Below are positions 31,605 to 39,544 of a stretch of DNA of 64,000 nucleotides, in pieces; the stretch's first letter is position 1; each line of letters begins with the position of its first letter. Source of the stretch: Bosea sp. Tri-49 (lineage in GTDB: Bacteria; Pseudomonadota; Alphaproteobacteria; Rhizobiales; Beijerinckiaceae); NCBI RefSeq assembly GCF_003952665.1, contig NZ_CP017946.1:1550001-1614000 (forward strand), in the 5' to 3' direction. The notes beneath the pieces are model-generated. The model was not told the DNA's origin. It did not search any database and worked only from the letters and a program-made list of their open reading frames with translations. The translations under genes were made by a program, and so were the position numbers.

Positions 31605-32993
31605 GCGCTCACCCATGCCGGCAGCGAAGCCAGCTTCTGTGGCTGATAGGAATGGAGCCGCGTCTCAGCGCGATGCGCGCGGGCCATCGCCAACGTCATC
31701 TCGCGCTTCATGGCTTCGTGATCACCGGCCTTGCGCGTGACGACGTCCCATATTGCCGCCTCGGTATCAGCGAACACGACATGGCAATCGACGGGCCGCG
31801 TCTGGCGAAAGCGCCAATGGCGCCGGACCGCCTGATAGAAAGCCTCGTATGAGAAGCTCATTCCAGCGAAGACAGTTCGCGCGCAGTGCTGCCAGTTGAG
31901 ACCGAAGCCAGCGATACTGGCCTTCGTGACGAGGACGCGAATGTTGCCGGTGGAGAACGCCGTGAGGCGCTCTTCCTTCTGCTCCGGCGTCATCGACCCG
32001 CGAACCTCAACCGCATTCGGGACGGCAGCCATGATCGCGTCGGCGTCATAGTCAGTCTCAACCCATACCGTCCAAGGCTCGTTCGGCTCGGCTGCAACGA
32101 TGGCCGCGACTGTTTCGGCGCGAGCCTGGCAGGTCAGGCGCTTTTCCGTGTGGACGGAGGTCGCGGACATGTCGGGCATGCGGAAGAGATGCGCTTGCCC
32201 GTCCTTTTCCTCGCCCCGGCCGGTGAGCCGATCGGCGGCCACCAAATGGCGGTGCATGCGTAGATCCGGCATCTCGAACCCGTCGTCGGAGAAGCCGAGA
32301 TCCGAGGGGCGCGAGACGCAGCGCGACCACGAAGCAACCCAGTCCCAGAAGGGCCGAACAGCATGGCCTTTCAGCCGCCACGTGCCTGTGTCCATGCTGT
32401 CGTGGATGAACCACCGCATCAGCATCTGATCGCGCGTCATGACCCCGAGGAAGTCGGCATGGGTGCCGAGCTCGGCATGATCGTTCGGCGCCGGCGTTGC
32501 GGTGCAGGCGAGACGGTAAGGGGTGCGCTTGAACGTCTCGATGAGGCGCTTGGTCGTCTGGCCTGAAAAGCTCTTGAGGATAGAGCTCTCGTCGAGAATG
32601 ATGCCTGCGAACTCGGAGGCATCGAACAGATGAAGCCGCTCGTAATTGGCGATGACAATCTGGGCTTCCTGCGGACCACCATCGCGAGAGACGACAGCGT
32701 CGATGCCGATTTCGTCGGCCTCGGCCTTGTGCTGCCGCGTGACGCCGAGCGGTGCGAGCATGAGCACCGGACGGTTGGTGCGGGCGACGACTTCCCCAAG
32801 ACAATGCAGCGCGGGTCTTGCCTAGCCCGGTGTCCAGGAAGTTCGCCGACGCGCCGGCGCGCAGCGAGAATTCAACCGCTTCGCGCTGATGAGGAAATAG
32901 CGACGCAGGCAGATCGAAGTCGCCATCAAACCCGGTGGGGATGAAGGCGCCGCGCGATGCCGCGACAATACCGTGGTAGCTCGCGAGGCTCAC
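31601..32993 (-). pseudogene. DEAD/SNF2-type helicase, apparently frameshifted
   Basis: The N-terminal part starts at a GTG (32993, overlapping the previous stop) and carries LFPHQREAVEFSL and the Walker A FLDTGLGKT. Then the frame changes: LMLAPLGVTRQHK, the DESS box, TATPAPND and the motif VI-like QAVRRHWRFRQ lie in a second frame ending at 31601. Adding two bases near 32812 (CGCG to CGCGCG on the coding strand) gives a seamless join with LGEVVARTNRPVL. It would be a 460-residue phage helicase coupled to the methyltransferase. As sequenced it is broken or mis-assembled. Confidence 0.78.
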
Positions 32994-33259
32994 GCCGCCC
33001 TCTTCCGCTCTTGCTCGCGGGCCGAAGAGAGCCCTTCGGCCGCAGCCGCAGGCGTGCACTCCAGCCGGAACGCGATGTCCGTGGTGTCGAGGCGTTCCTT
33101 GCGGAAGAGCCGCAGGGCTTCGGCGGCGCCCACGGCATCGAGATGGTCCGCGGGCAGCGGCATGCCCATGCCGAGGAAGATGACTGGCCTGCCCTGCGTC
33201 TCGACGCGAAGCGGGCGCAGGCTGTGATTGGTCGATGTCTCGCGGATCACGACTGTCAT
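32990..33259 (-). CDS. Small hypothetical protein
   Basis: The 89-residue product has an ADHLDAVGAAEALRLFRKE helix and a basic tail (REQERKRAA). It overlaps both neighbours by 4 bp (ATGA upstream, GTGA downstream), so it is part of a coupled early operon. No function is known. Confidence 0.6.
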   Translation of the reverse strand: MTVVIRETSTNHSLRPLRVETQGRPVIFLGMGMPLPADHLDAVGAAEALRLFRKERLDTTDIAFRLECTPAAAAEGLSSAREQERKRAA

Positions 33260-33756
33260 CGGGCGATCTCCGAAACGAGGTCACCGCGCTGGGCGATCTT
33301 GCCCGCTCGGATCATTGCGAGGTGGATCTGGCGCCAGCGCTCGGCGCCGGGGCTGCCGGTCATCCGCACCTTGGGCGCAAGCTTGAAGGCCGGCCGCTCG
33401 TCCTCAATCGCAGGCGGCATACTGAAACTCGGCAGCGACGGCTTTGGCCGTGCACGATCGGGCTTTGTGTAGGCCCTGGCCGCCGCGTGGTCGTCCGCCA
33501 CAGCCAAGGGATTGCGAGAGGCTTCAATGCCGGGGTGGGCATGTGGCGTACCGCAGCCGCGGCCGGACGATCGGCGCTGTGTCCGGTCGCGCTTTCGCCC
33601 AGTCTCAACGCGCTGCCGGTGCTTTTCACGCTCGCCGTTGATGTCGAGCGCCCATCGAACAGACTGCTGCCCCCGTCCAAGCGCAGCGGCGATTGCCGGG
33701 ACCTTCACGCCGCTTTCGAGCATGACGCGGGCTTCATCGTGCCATGCCGCGCTCAT
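33256..33756 (-). CDS. Helix-turn-helix hypothetical protein
   Basis: The 166-residue protein opens with ARVMLESGVKVPAIAAALG followed by RGQQSVRWAL, a helix-turn-helix like those of transposon regulators. The middle is a long basic, disordered linker, and the C-terminus has GAERWRQIHLAMIRAG. It is coupled to genes on both sides. It may bind DNA as an early regulator. Confidence 0.6.
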   Translation of the reverse strand: MSAAWHDEARVMLESGVKVPAIAAALGRGQQSVRWALDINGEREKHRQRVETGRKRDRTQRRSSGRGCGTPHAHPGIEASRNPLAVADDHAAARAYTKPDRARPKPSLPSFSMPPAIEDERPAFKLAPKVRMTGSPGAERWRQIHLAMIRAGKIAQRGDLVSEIAR

Positions 33757-34220
33757 GACTGCTCTCCGACAGCACGGAGGCGAGCACTGGTGCCCTTGGC
33801 GCGGTTGGCGGCCTCGATCAGGCTCGCCAGGGCGTCGTTGATGGCAGTGTGATCATTCGCCGACAGATTGCCGTCTCGGAGAGCTTCGGCGACGCGGATG
33901 GCGAGATCCCCGAATTCATCGGCTACGCCGCCAAAAGCGGTCATCATGCAAGGCGGGGCGGCCGAGCCGTCCGCCTTGATCAGCGACATACCGCCATGGG
34001 CAGCCATCGCCTCGGTCACGCAGGGCACGCCGCATTCGGCCTCGAGCTTCAGCGCGGCGGCGATTGTGATCATGTCAGCGTCGGTGGCCGAGGACCAGCG
34101 GTGCATCACCGACTTGGAGACGCCGGCGATCACCGCCGCATCCTCGATCGTGCCGATCATCTTGATCAGCGCGCGGGTCGCTGTCTTGAAGCGGAAGAAC
34201 CATTCGTCTCGCTGCATCAT
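33753..34220 (-). CDS. CII-like phage regulatory protein
   Basis: The 155-residue product has FKTATRALIKMIGTIEDAAV followed by AGVSKSVMHRWSS, a helix-turn-helix as in CII/CP76-type regulators. ITIAAALKLEAECGVPCVTEA follows, which also recurs in such proteins. It is near the start of the leftward early operon. It could set the lysis-lysogeny choice or activate other promoters; its sites are not identified. Confidence 0.7.
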   Translation of the reverse strand: MMQRDEWFFRFKTATRALIKMIGTIEDAAVIAGVSKSVMHRWSSATDADMITIAAALKLEAECGVPCVTEAMAAHGGMSLIKADGSAAPPCMMTAFGGVADEFGDLAIRVAEALRDGNLSANDHTAINDALASLIEAANRAKGTSARLRAVGEQS

Positions 34221-34291
34221 CTGAGCCTCGGTGTGGTTGGGATGGGCCCTGGAACTGTCCCGTCGCGGGAACGGCGCGCTTCAGCGACTGC

Positions 34292-34525
34292 TCAGAGGCA
34301 GTCGAGTTGCGGGAGTTGCTTTGCGTGGAGTGGGATCTGACTGGGTTTGCGGGCCGCCGGTTGATGGAACGGCTGGCGGTCCGCAGGAGCGATAGACTGG
34401 CGGCGAACGACAATTCGCCGGAGGCGGATCAGCGCGGGCCGATCAGCGAGCAGTTGCCGCTCGACCTTCGAGACGACAGGCCTGCCCGAAAGAACCGCCG
34501 CCCGTATCGTGTGAGGCCGTGACAT
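34292..34525 (-). CDS. Small arginine-rich protein
   Basis: The 77-residue product begins with SRPHTIRAAVLSGRPVVS and is very basic. Its ATG overlaps the stop of the T5orf172-type gene (ATGA). The basic nature suggests nucleic-acid binding, but no family is recognised. Confidence 0.55.
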   Translation of the reverse strand: MSRPHTIRAAVLSGRPVVSKVERQLLADRPALIRLRRIVVRRQSIAPADRQPFHQPAARKPSQIPLHAKQLPQLDCL

Positions 34526-35148
34526 CACGCCGCCTCTTTGCTTTTCAGTTCGCTCCACATCCGAGCGGGCGTGTAGAAGCGAGCCACCGGAAGTTGGCCG
34601 GCATAGGCGCCACTGGCGTCGAACCACTCGTTGGCCATGGCAAAGCGATGGAGCGCGACGTGAGCAAGATGCTCGTCGACCCAGGTCGCGGGCCATTGGG
34701 CGCGCAGTCGCAAGGGAGAGGCAAAGTCGCGGGAGAGCCGATCAGCCCGATCCTCGGGGCTGCGGGAGAACCCGACCTTGAACAGGCCCGGGTAGCACTC
34801 CACCTCCAGCAGGTAGACGAAGCCCACGCAGCCGTCGGGCAACTCGCAGACCGGCCAAGGCTCGCCGCACAAATCAATGCGCCAAGCCCACGCAGCGTCG
34901 AACGAACCGCGTCGACGCCAGATCGCGGCCCGATGGCGAGCACCGTCAGTCGAGCAGCCCAGCATGCGGCCGGCCGCCGTGAAGGCGCGGGTAGCGGGCG
35001 GGGTCATCATCCCAAGCAGCGGGAAGAGAGGTCCGAGCACGTAACGGTGGCGATCGTCGCTGCTGGTGATCGCAGCCTTGATCTCGTCTTCCTCGGCGTG
35101 GAGCCGGAGGATGCGCTCGATGATGGACTTAAGCTGGAGGTCGGACAT
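34525..35148 (-). CDS. T5orf172/GIY-YIG-like protein with GapR-like helix
   Basis: The 207-residue protein starts LKSIIERILRLHAEEDEI, resembling the first helix of GapR/DUF2312 DNA-binding proteins. The C-terminal half has GFVYLLEVECYPGLFKVGFS, RADRLSRDF and ANEWFDASGAY, the core of the T5orf172 (MUG113) branch of GIY-YIG nucleases. It is coupled to genes on both sides in the leftward early operon. Such proteins probably cut or bind DNA; the combination with a GapR-like helix is uncommon. Confidence 0.65.
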   Translation of the reverse strand: MSDLQLKSIIERILRLHAEEDEIKAAITSSDDRHRYVLGPLFPLLGMMTPPATRAFTAAGRMLGCSTDGARHRAAIWRRRGSFDAAWAWRIDLCGEPWPVCELPDGCVGFVYLLEVECYPGLFKVGFSRSPEDRADRLSRDFASPLRLRAQWPATWVDEHLAHVALHRFAMANEWFDASGAYAGQLPVARFYTPARMWSELKSKEAA

Positions 35149-35396
35149 CAGGCGGCCCTCCCCTCAGTTTGGGCGGGTCTTGGGATGCTTGGCGGCCAGA
35201 CGGCGCTCTCTGGCCAGTTGGTCGAGAACCAGATGACCGCGCGATTCAGCCGCGACGTGTACAGGTCGCTTCCCGCCACGATCGCATCGAGCTTCTTGCC
35301 GTCATTGAAGACGCGCGAGCTGATCGTGGTGAAGCTGACCCCCTCCGCGTCGGCGTAGGTTTGGGCGAGCAAGAGAAGTTCAGCAGTTCCCATCAT
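35148..35396 (-). CDS. First gene of leftward early operon, hypothetical
   Basis: The 82-residue product contains TTISSRVFNDGKKLDAIVAG, a pattern I have seen in small phage proteins that resemble helix-turn-helix regulators. It is the first gene left of the repressor control region. The ATG falls almost at the predicted transcript start, so it may be translated leaderless. Confidence 0.6.
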   Translation of the reverse strand: MMGTAELLLLAQTYADAEGVSFTTISSRVFNDGKKLDAIVAGSDLYTSRLNRAVIWFSTNWPESAVWPPSIPRPAQTEGRAA

Positions 35397-35403
35397 GAGG
35401 AAC

Positions 35404-35480
35404 CATGATCGGTATTTTTACCGCATTGTCAACGGTCAAATTACCGGATGCCGTTTGCGAGCGTTCCGGTCAAATTACCG
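35404..35480. promoter_or_regulatory. Repressor operators and leftward early promoter
   Basis: Three 14-bp palindromes lie between the leftward and rightward genes: CGGTATTTTTACCG (35410-35423), CGGTCAAATTACCG (35433-35446) and the same again (35467-35480). On the minus strand a TTGACA box (35432-35427) is followed by a 17-bp spacer filled by the first palindrome, then a weak -10 (ATCATG). The third ends 2 bp before the repressor ATG, suggesting autoregulation. Matching sites occur at 37.3 kb. Confidence 0.82.
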
Positions 35481-35482
35481 GC

Positions 35483-36202
35483 ATGCAGAATTTGGCTGAG
35501 ATCCTCTCGCGCATCGATCAACGGCTGGCCGCCCTCGGCTTGACGGACAACGCTGCGTCGAAGAAGGCGGGCAAGCCCGATGCGATCAGGAATGCGCGCC
35601 GGGCGCTGAGCGCGCCAAACCGGCAAGGCATAGCGATGGCCACACTCGAGGCGCTTGCTGGAGCCCTGGACACGACTCTGGCCTGGCTTGTCGATGGCAC
35701 CGGCCAGGAGGCGCCCTCACCGGCGGCAGACGCAGGCCCGCGTATCCCGCTAACCCCGCACCCGCAGAAGGGCGGCCGCCCGGATCTCGCCGTGCGCGGC
35801 ATCGCCCTTGGCGGCAAGGAAGGCGACGGCGACTTCCAACTCAACGGCGATGCCCTGCAGTATCTCGAACGCCCCGCCGGCCTACTCAACCGACCAAAGG
35901 CTTTCGCGGTGATCCTCAAGAACACCAGCATGGAGCCGGTCTACAAGCATGGCTGGCCGATCTTCGTGGATCCGGATGGGCGAAAGCCCGTCGATGGCGA
36001 AGACGTGCTTATCGAACTGCACGGCGAGAGTGAGCACGAGCCGGGCCCGGCTTTCATCAAGACGTTGGTTGGGCGCCGCAGCGGCCATGTACTGCTTTCG
36101 CAATATAATCCCCCACCTGAGACCCTGCAGTTCGAAGCGCCGCGCGTGAAGCAGATTCTGCGCGTCATCCCATATCCTGAGGCAATGGGGCTAAGTGTGT
36201 GA
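35483..36202 (+). CDS. Phage repressor, S24/LexA-like
   Basis: From the ATG at 35483 the product has 239 residues. The N-terminal part has helices LAEILSRIDQRLAALGLTDN and AASKKAGKPDAIRNARRALS, a divergent helix-turn-helix. The C-terminal half is an S24 peptidase-like domain with serine in NTSMEPVYKHG (about residue 149) and lysine in FIKTLVG (about residue 193), the dyad that drives SOS-induced self-cleavage. An AG/CG cleavage dipeptide is not obvious. It faces three operator copies and very probably maintains lysogeny. Confidence 0.88.
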   Translation: MQNLAEILSRIDQRLAALGLTDNAASKKAGKPDAIRNARRALSAPNRQGIAMATLEALAGALDTTLAWLVDGTGQEAPSPAADAGPRIPLTPHPQKGGRPDLAVRGIALGGKEGDGDFQLNGDALQYLERPAGLLNRPKAFAVILKNTSMEPVYKHGWPIFVDPDGRKPVDGEDVLIELHGESEHEPGPAFIKTLVGRRSGHVLLSQYNPPPETLQFEAPRVKQILRVIPYPEAMGLSV

Positions 36203-36819
36203 TGGCTGAGACCGGTTGGTTTCAACGAGCGGCGATACTTTGGTCTCAAATGGAGAGGCGCCATCAGGGGATCGCCGTCGCCTGCACCATTATCGGAACG
36301 GTTCTCGCTGCTACAACCTTAGGCCGGGACTTTCTTAAATCGGAAAAGATGGACGCCGCCAGCCGGGAAAACGAACGGGCTGCGTTCGCTCGCTACTCAG
36401 TCAGAATTGCGAGCTATTGCGAGGATATCCTACCGAAAACGATACGCGCTCAGGTCGATTTTTATCGGGTCAATAGCCCGCCTAATGAAATTAAAATGAA
36501 TATCAAAGACCTAGATAATTTTCGCGCCACACTGGCTTCGCCTGACCGCATTTTCGATGAAACTAGTGTTATCGCCGACCGCGCAGCATTGATGGCCTAC
36601 GCCAAGAAACGCGGAGTTAGCGATTTTGATTTTATGGAGAGCTCGCTTACCGTTATTTCTAGAGACGTCGACTACCTCCATCAGCATACGGACAAGCTGA
36701 ATGCTAATGGTCGCGTGACGATTGACCCAATTTTTACCGGCCTTTTTCGTGCTCAAGAAACCTGCCGAAATGGCTTAACTGATATGATCACGCGATTTAC
36801 GACTCACTCTATTATGTGA
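36202..36819 (+). CDS. Membrane protein co-transcribed with the repressor
   Basis: Its ATG overlaps the repressor stop (TGATG), so it is probably made in the lysogen. The 205-residue product has one likely membrane helix (about residues 22-42) and a large, charged, helical soluble part. The coding sequence is AT-richer than the genes around it. Genes in this position often give immunity to superinfecting phage. No family was recognised. Confidence 0.65.
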   Translation: MAETGWFQRAAILWSQMERRHQGIAVACTIIGTVLAATTLGRDFLKSEKMDAASRENERAAFARYSVRIASYCEDILPKTIRAQVDFYRVNSPPNEIKMNIKDLDNFRATLASPDRIFDETSVIADRAALMAYAKKRGVSDFDFMESSLTVISRDVDYLHQHTDKLNANGRVTIDPIFTGLFRAQETCRNGLTDMITRFTTHSIM

Positions 36820-36891
36820 CCTTCGTTTCTTTATAGCGGCAGAACCAGCCGCGGACTAAACTGGGTACCGCTGCTCATTCGCGACTCGCGT

Positions 36892-37152
36892 TCATGCCAA
36901 TTGACCTGATCCGCCAGTTCGAGAAACAGGTGTGATGCTGATGTTCCTGCCGAGGCCGCCGCGCTCTCGGCAAAGCGCGCAATGCAGACGGTTGTGCAGG
37001 CCGATCAGGCTACGCGTGCCCTGGCGCACCACACCGGCGATCTCTGGCGCCTGCATGCGCTTGGTTCGTCCGCAGTCATCGCAGCGGATGTCGATCGCCC
37101 AAACCGAGGCCAGCTCCGACCGCCCTGCCCGTTCGCTCCAAGCCAAGCTCAT
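36892..37152 (-). CDS. Small zinc-ribbon protein
   Basis: The 86-residue product has CDDCGRTKRM and, 35 residues on, CALCRERG, two C-x-x-C pairs that would bind one zinc. It reads leftward in the gap between the repressor unit and the rightward early operon. Function is unknown. Confidence 0.6.
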   Translation of the reverse strand: MSLAWSERAGRSELASVWAIDIRCDDCGRTKRMQAPEIAGVVRQGTRSLIGLHNRLHCALCRERGGLGRNISITPVSRTGGSGQLA

Positions 37153-37270
37153 CCAACGCCACTCCGCTCGTTCTTGTTTCGTTCACCATGAAGTCAGAAA
37201 GCCGTTTGCGAGTCGAGTCGGTATCCCTGACGCACGGTGTCAGCAGGCCGGGTCGCGCGGCAACGTATTT

Positions 37271-37320
37271 CGGTATTTTTACCGCTCGTACTTGACGCGG
37301 TAATTTTACCGCTTCATAGT
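37271..37320 (+). promoter_or_regulatory. Rightward early promoter with two repressor operators
   Basis: CGGTATTTTTACCG (37271-37284) and CGGTAATTTTACCG (37298-37311) match the repressor-region sites. TTGACG (37292-37297) and CATAGT (37315-37320) form a promoter with a 17-bp spacer that begins with the second operator. The first early gene starts 25 bp downstream behind GGAGAG. Repressor binding here would block this promoter directly. Confidence 0.85.
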
Positions 37321-37344
37321 CTCTCCAACGAACGGAGAGACGCG

Positions 37345-37632
37345 ATGTCTGCCCAGCCCCTCACTGACCTCGATCGCTTCTGCGCTGCTGCGGCGTTTGC
37401 TGACGGCCTGTTCAAGGCGCTGATGACCGCCCGCCGTGCTTGCGAGCCGGCGCCGATCCCTCGCGGCATGAAGGCTGATGACGCGGCTCAGTTCTGCGTC
37501 GAAGAAGGCATCCGCCAGACGACCGAAGAGCGCCGCGCGTTCTTCAATGACTGCCTCGCCAAGCTCGATGCCAGCCTCGCCCGCATCGCGGCGAGCGACG
37601 ACATCACCCGCTACTCGATCGCGGCGGAGTGA
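37345..37632 (+). CDS. First rightward early gene, hypothetical
   Basis: The 95-residue product is helical and acidic, with FCAAAAFADGLFKALMTARRA. GGAGAG lies 8 nt upstream of the ATG at 37345. It is the first gene behind the operator-controlled promoter. No family was recognised. Confidence 0.65.
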   Translation: MSAQPLTDLDRFCAAAAFADGLFKALMTARRACEPAPIPRGMKADDAAQFCVEEGIRQTTEERRAFFNDCLAKLDASLARIAASDDITRYSIAAE

Positions 37633-37638
37633 GCGGCG

Positions 37639-37881
37639 ATGAGCAACCACTCCCTCGACAGTTTCAACGCTTGGATCGGCTGGGCCCTTGGCGATCTCGC
37701 CGCCCTTCCCGATCTGCCAGCGGCTGTCTATCCCTGGTCGCGCCGCCACCGCGTCGAGATGGCGATGACGTCTCTCCGCAGCGCTCTGAAGCGCGCCAAC
37801 GAGATGGGCTGCCCGGCTCGGAAAGCCTTGTGCATGCGCGTCCTGAACTGGCTCCGCGCCGACATGCGGAGGGCAGCATGA
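37639..37881 (+). CDS. Small early protein
   Basis: The 80-residue product has SFNAWIGWALGDLAAL and an Arg-rich C-terminus. It starts 6 bp after the previous stop and overlaps the next gene by 4 bp. Unknown role. Confidence 0.6.
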   Translation: MSNHSLDSFNAWIGWALGDLAALPDLPAAVYPWSRRHRVEMAMTSLRSALKRANEMGCPARKALCMRVLNWLRADMRRAA

Positions 37882-38105
37882 TCAGGCGTCTCGCCCGTCA
37901 GGCCATCGCTTCCTTCACCGCATGGCGCCACGCCCGTCGCGTTGCTCGCGCCCATCCCGAGATCGAAGCCCTTCGTCAGCAGGTCGCTGACCGCTGCCGC
38001 CGATATCGGAACGCCGAACCCCTCCGCCGCGAGCTTCGTGCCCGCGTCATCGCCGAATTGGCCCGCGAGCAGGGCCGCACCATTCAGGAGCGCCGCTTCT
38101 CATGA
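37878..38105 (+). CDS. Small basic early protein
   Basis: The 75-residue product is strongly basic (RRLARQAIASFTAWRHARRV) and probably a helical nucleic-acid binder. Both ends overlap neighbours by 4 bp, showing translational coupling. A long frame upstream of the ATG is an artefact. Confidence 0.58.
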   Translation: MIRRLARQAIASFTAWRHARRVARAHPEIEALRQQVADRCRRYRNAEPLRRELRARVIAELAREQGRTIQERRFS

Positions 38106-38617
38106 ACGCACAGCCTGACATCGCCAAGGTCCAGCGCGACCTCGAAGCCGCCAAGGTGCTGCGCGACCAGATCGCCCAGCTTGCCGACGGCGACGAGGAT
38201 TTCGTCCGCGACACGCTGGAAGGCGAAACGGACCTCGAAGGCATCATCCGCTCGCTGCTCGCCGGCATCGGCCTGGACGAGGCGATGGCGGACGGCATCG
38301 ACGCCTTCGCCAAGGAACTCACCTCACGCAAGGAGCGGCTCACCAACCGCGCCAAGCTCAAGCGCACGCTGATCTGCACTGCGCTGGAGATCGCGGGCCG
38401 CAAGACGGTCGAGACCGACGTAGGCACCGTCACGTTGTCGGCCGTGAAGCCGAAGGCGATCGTCAACGAAGAGGCCGACATCCCGGCCGAGTTCTTCAAG
38501 CCGCAGCCGCCGAAGCTGGATCAGACCGCGCTCTCCGCCGCCCTCCGCGAGGGCCGCCAGATCCCCGGCGCCGTCCTCTCCAATGGCGGCAACACCATCC
38601 GCATCCTGAGGAAGTGA
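38102..38617 (+). CDS. Siphovirus Gp157-like protein
   Basis: The 171-residue protein shows the Gp157 pattern: acidic helices with DEAMADGIDAFAKELTSRKE and LTNRAKLKRTLICTALEIAG, then a beta-rich end VETDVGTVTLSAVKPKAI and IPGAVLSNGG. Gp157 proteins lie beside phage recombinases and have been linked to phage resistance, but their mechanism is unclear. It directly precedes the Bet gene. Confidence 0.85.
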   Translation: MNAQPDIAKVQRDLEAAKVLRDQIAQLADGDEDFVRDTLEGETDLEGIIRSLLAGIGLDEAMADGIDAFAKELTSRKERLTNRAKLKRTLICTALEIAGRKTVETDVGTVTLSAVKPKAIVNEEADIPAEFFKPQPPKLDQTALSAALREGRQIPGAVLSNGGNTIRILRK

Positions 38618-38620
38618 CCG

Positions 38621-39544
38621 ATGAACGCTGTCGTTCCCATGCGCTCGCTCGACTTCAGTAACAACCAGCTCGCGCTTATCCGCAAGACGGTCGCGGCTGA
38701 CACGAACCAGGACGAGTTCGAGCTCTTCGTCCACACGGCCAAGCATCTGCGGCTCGATCCGCTGCGCCGGCAGATCTACGCCTTCGTGTTCTCGAAGGAC
38801 AAGCCGGACAAGCGGCGCATGTCGATCATCGTCGCGATCGACGGGTTCCGCGCCATCGCCGATCGCACCGGCTGCTACCGACCGGATGAAGACGAGCCGA
38901 CTTTCGAGATCGACCCGGCCCTCAAGTCGGCAACGAACCTGATCGGCCTCGTGAAGGCGACGGTGCGGGTCTGGAAGCATTCGCACGGTGATTGGCACAA
39001 GGTTACGGCCTCGGCCTATTGGGACGAGTACGCCCCGATCAAGGACGAGTGGGGCGAAGGCGAAGACGGGCGTCGCCGGAAGACTGGCAAGCAGGCGCTC
39101 GACCAAACCGGAAACTGGCCGAAGATGCCCCGCCTGATGCTGGCGAAGGTCGCCGAGGCATTGGCCCTCCGCAAGGCGTGGCCGGACGATTTCAGCAACG
39201 TTTATGCGGCCGAGGAGGTCGATCGCAGCCGCGCGCAGGACATGACCGCATGGGAAGCGGCCGATGCCGGCGCGACCGAGAAGCGGCTCGCGCAGATTGG
39301 CCAGGGCCAGACCATCCTGTTCCAGTTCGACCCGACCGGGCCGCTGGAGCCGGTTCCGCTCGGCAAGATCGCGGATCGGGTGGCCGAGTTCGTCCAGAAC
39401 AACCGGGACGAGGTGTCGGCGATCGGCCTATTCGAAAGCCGCAACCGGCATGCTCTGCGAGACTTCTGGGCTCGGCAGCCGGGCGACGCGCTGGACGTCA
39501 AGCGCATGCTCGAAGGCGCGATGGCGCCGGCCGGTGCCGCATGA
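38621..39544 (+). CDS. bet: Phage recombination protein Bet (RecT/Redbeta-like)
   Basis: The 307-residue protein begins with LIRKTVAADTNQDEFELFVHTA, then LRLDPLRRQIYAF and DGFRAIADRTG, the hallmarks of single-strand annealing proteins of the Bet/RecT family. The C-terminus is acidic. It pairs complementary strands during phage recombination. No lambda-exonuclease-like partner is clearly visible, although the next gene is unassigned. Confidence 0.92.
   Translation: MNAVVPMRSLDFSNNQLALIRKTVAADTNQDEFELFVHTAKHLRLDPLRRQIYAFVFSKDKPDKRRMSIIVAIDGFRAIADRTGCYRPDEDEPTFEIDPALKSATNLIGLVKATVRVWKHSHGDWHKVTASAYWDEYAPIKDEWGEGEDGRRRKTGKQALDQTGNWPKMPRLMLAKVAEALALRKAWPDDFSNVYAAEEVDRSRAQDMTAWEAADAGATEKRLAQIGQGQTILFQFDPTGPLEPVPLGKIADRVAEFVQNNRDEVSAIGLFESRNRHALRDFWARQPGDALDVKRMLEGAMAPAGAA

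Noticed and set aside
36892..37300. Extra upstream codons for the first rightward early gene
   Set aside because: The frame is open back to 37237 but crosses the operators and promoter, so translation from there is not plausible.
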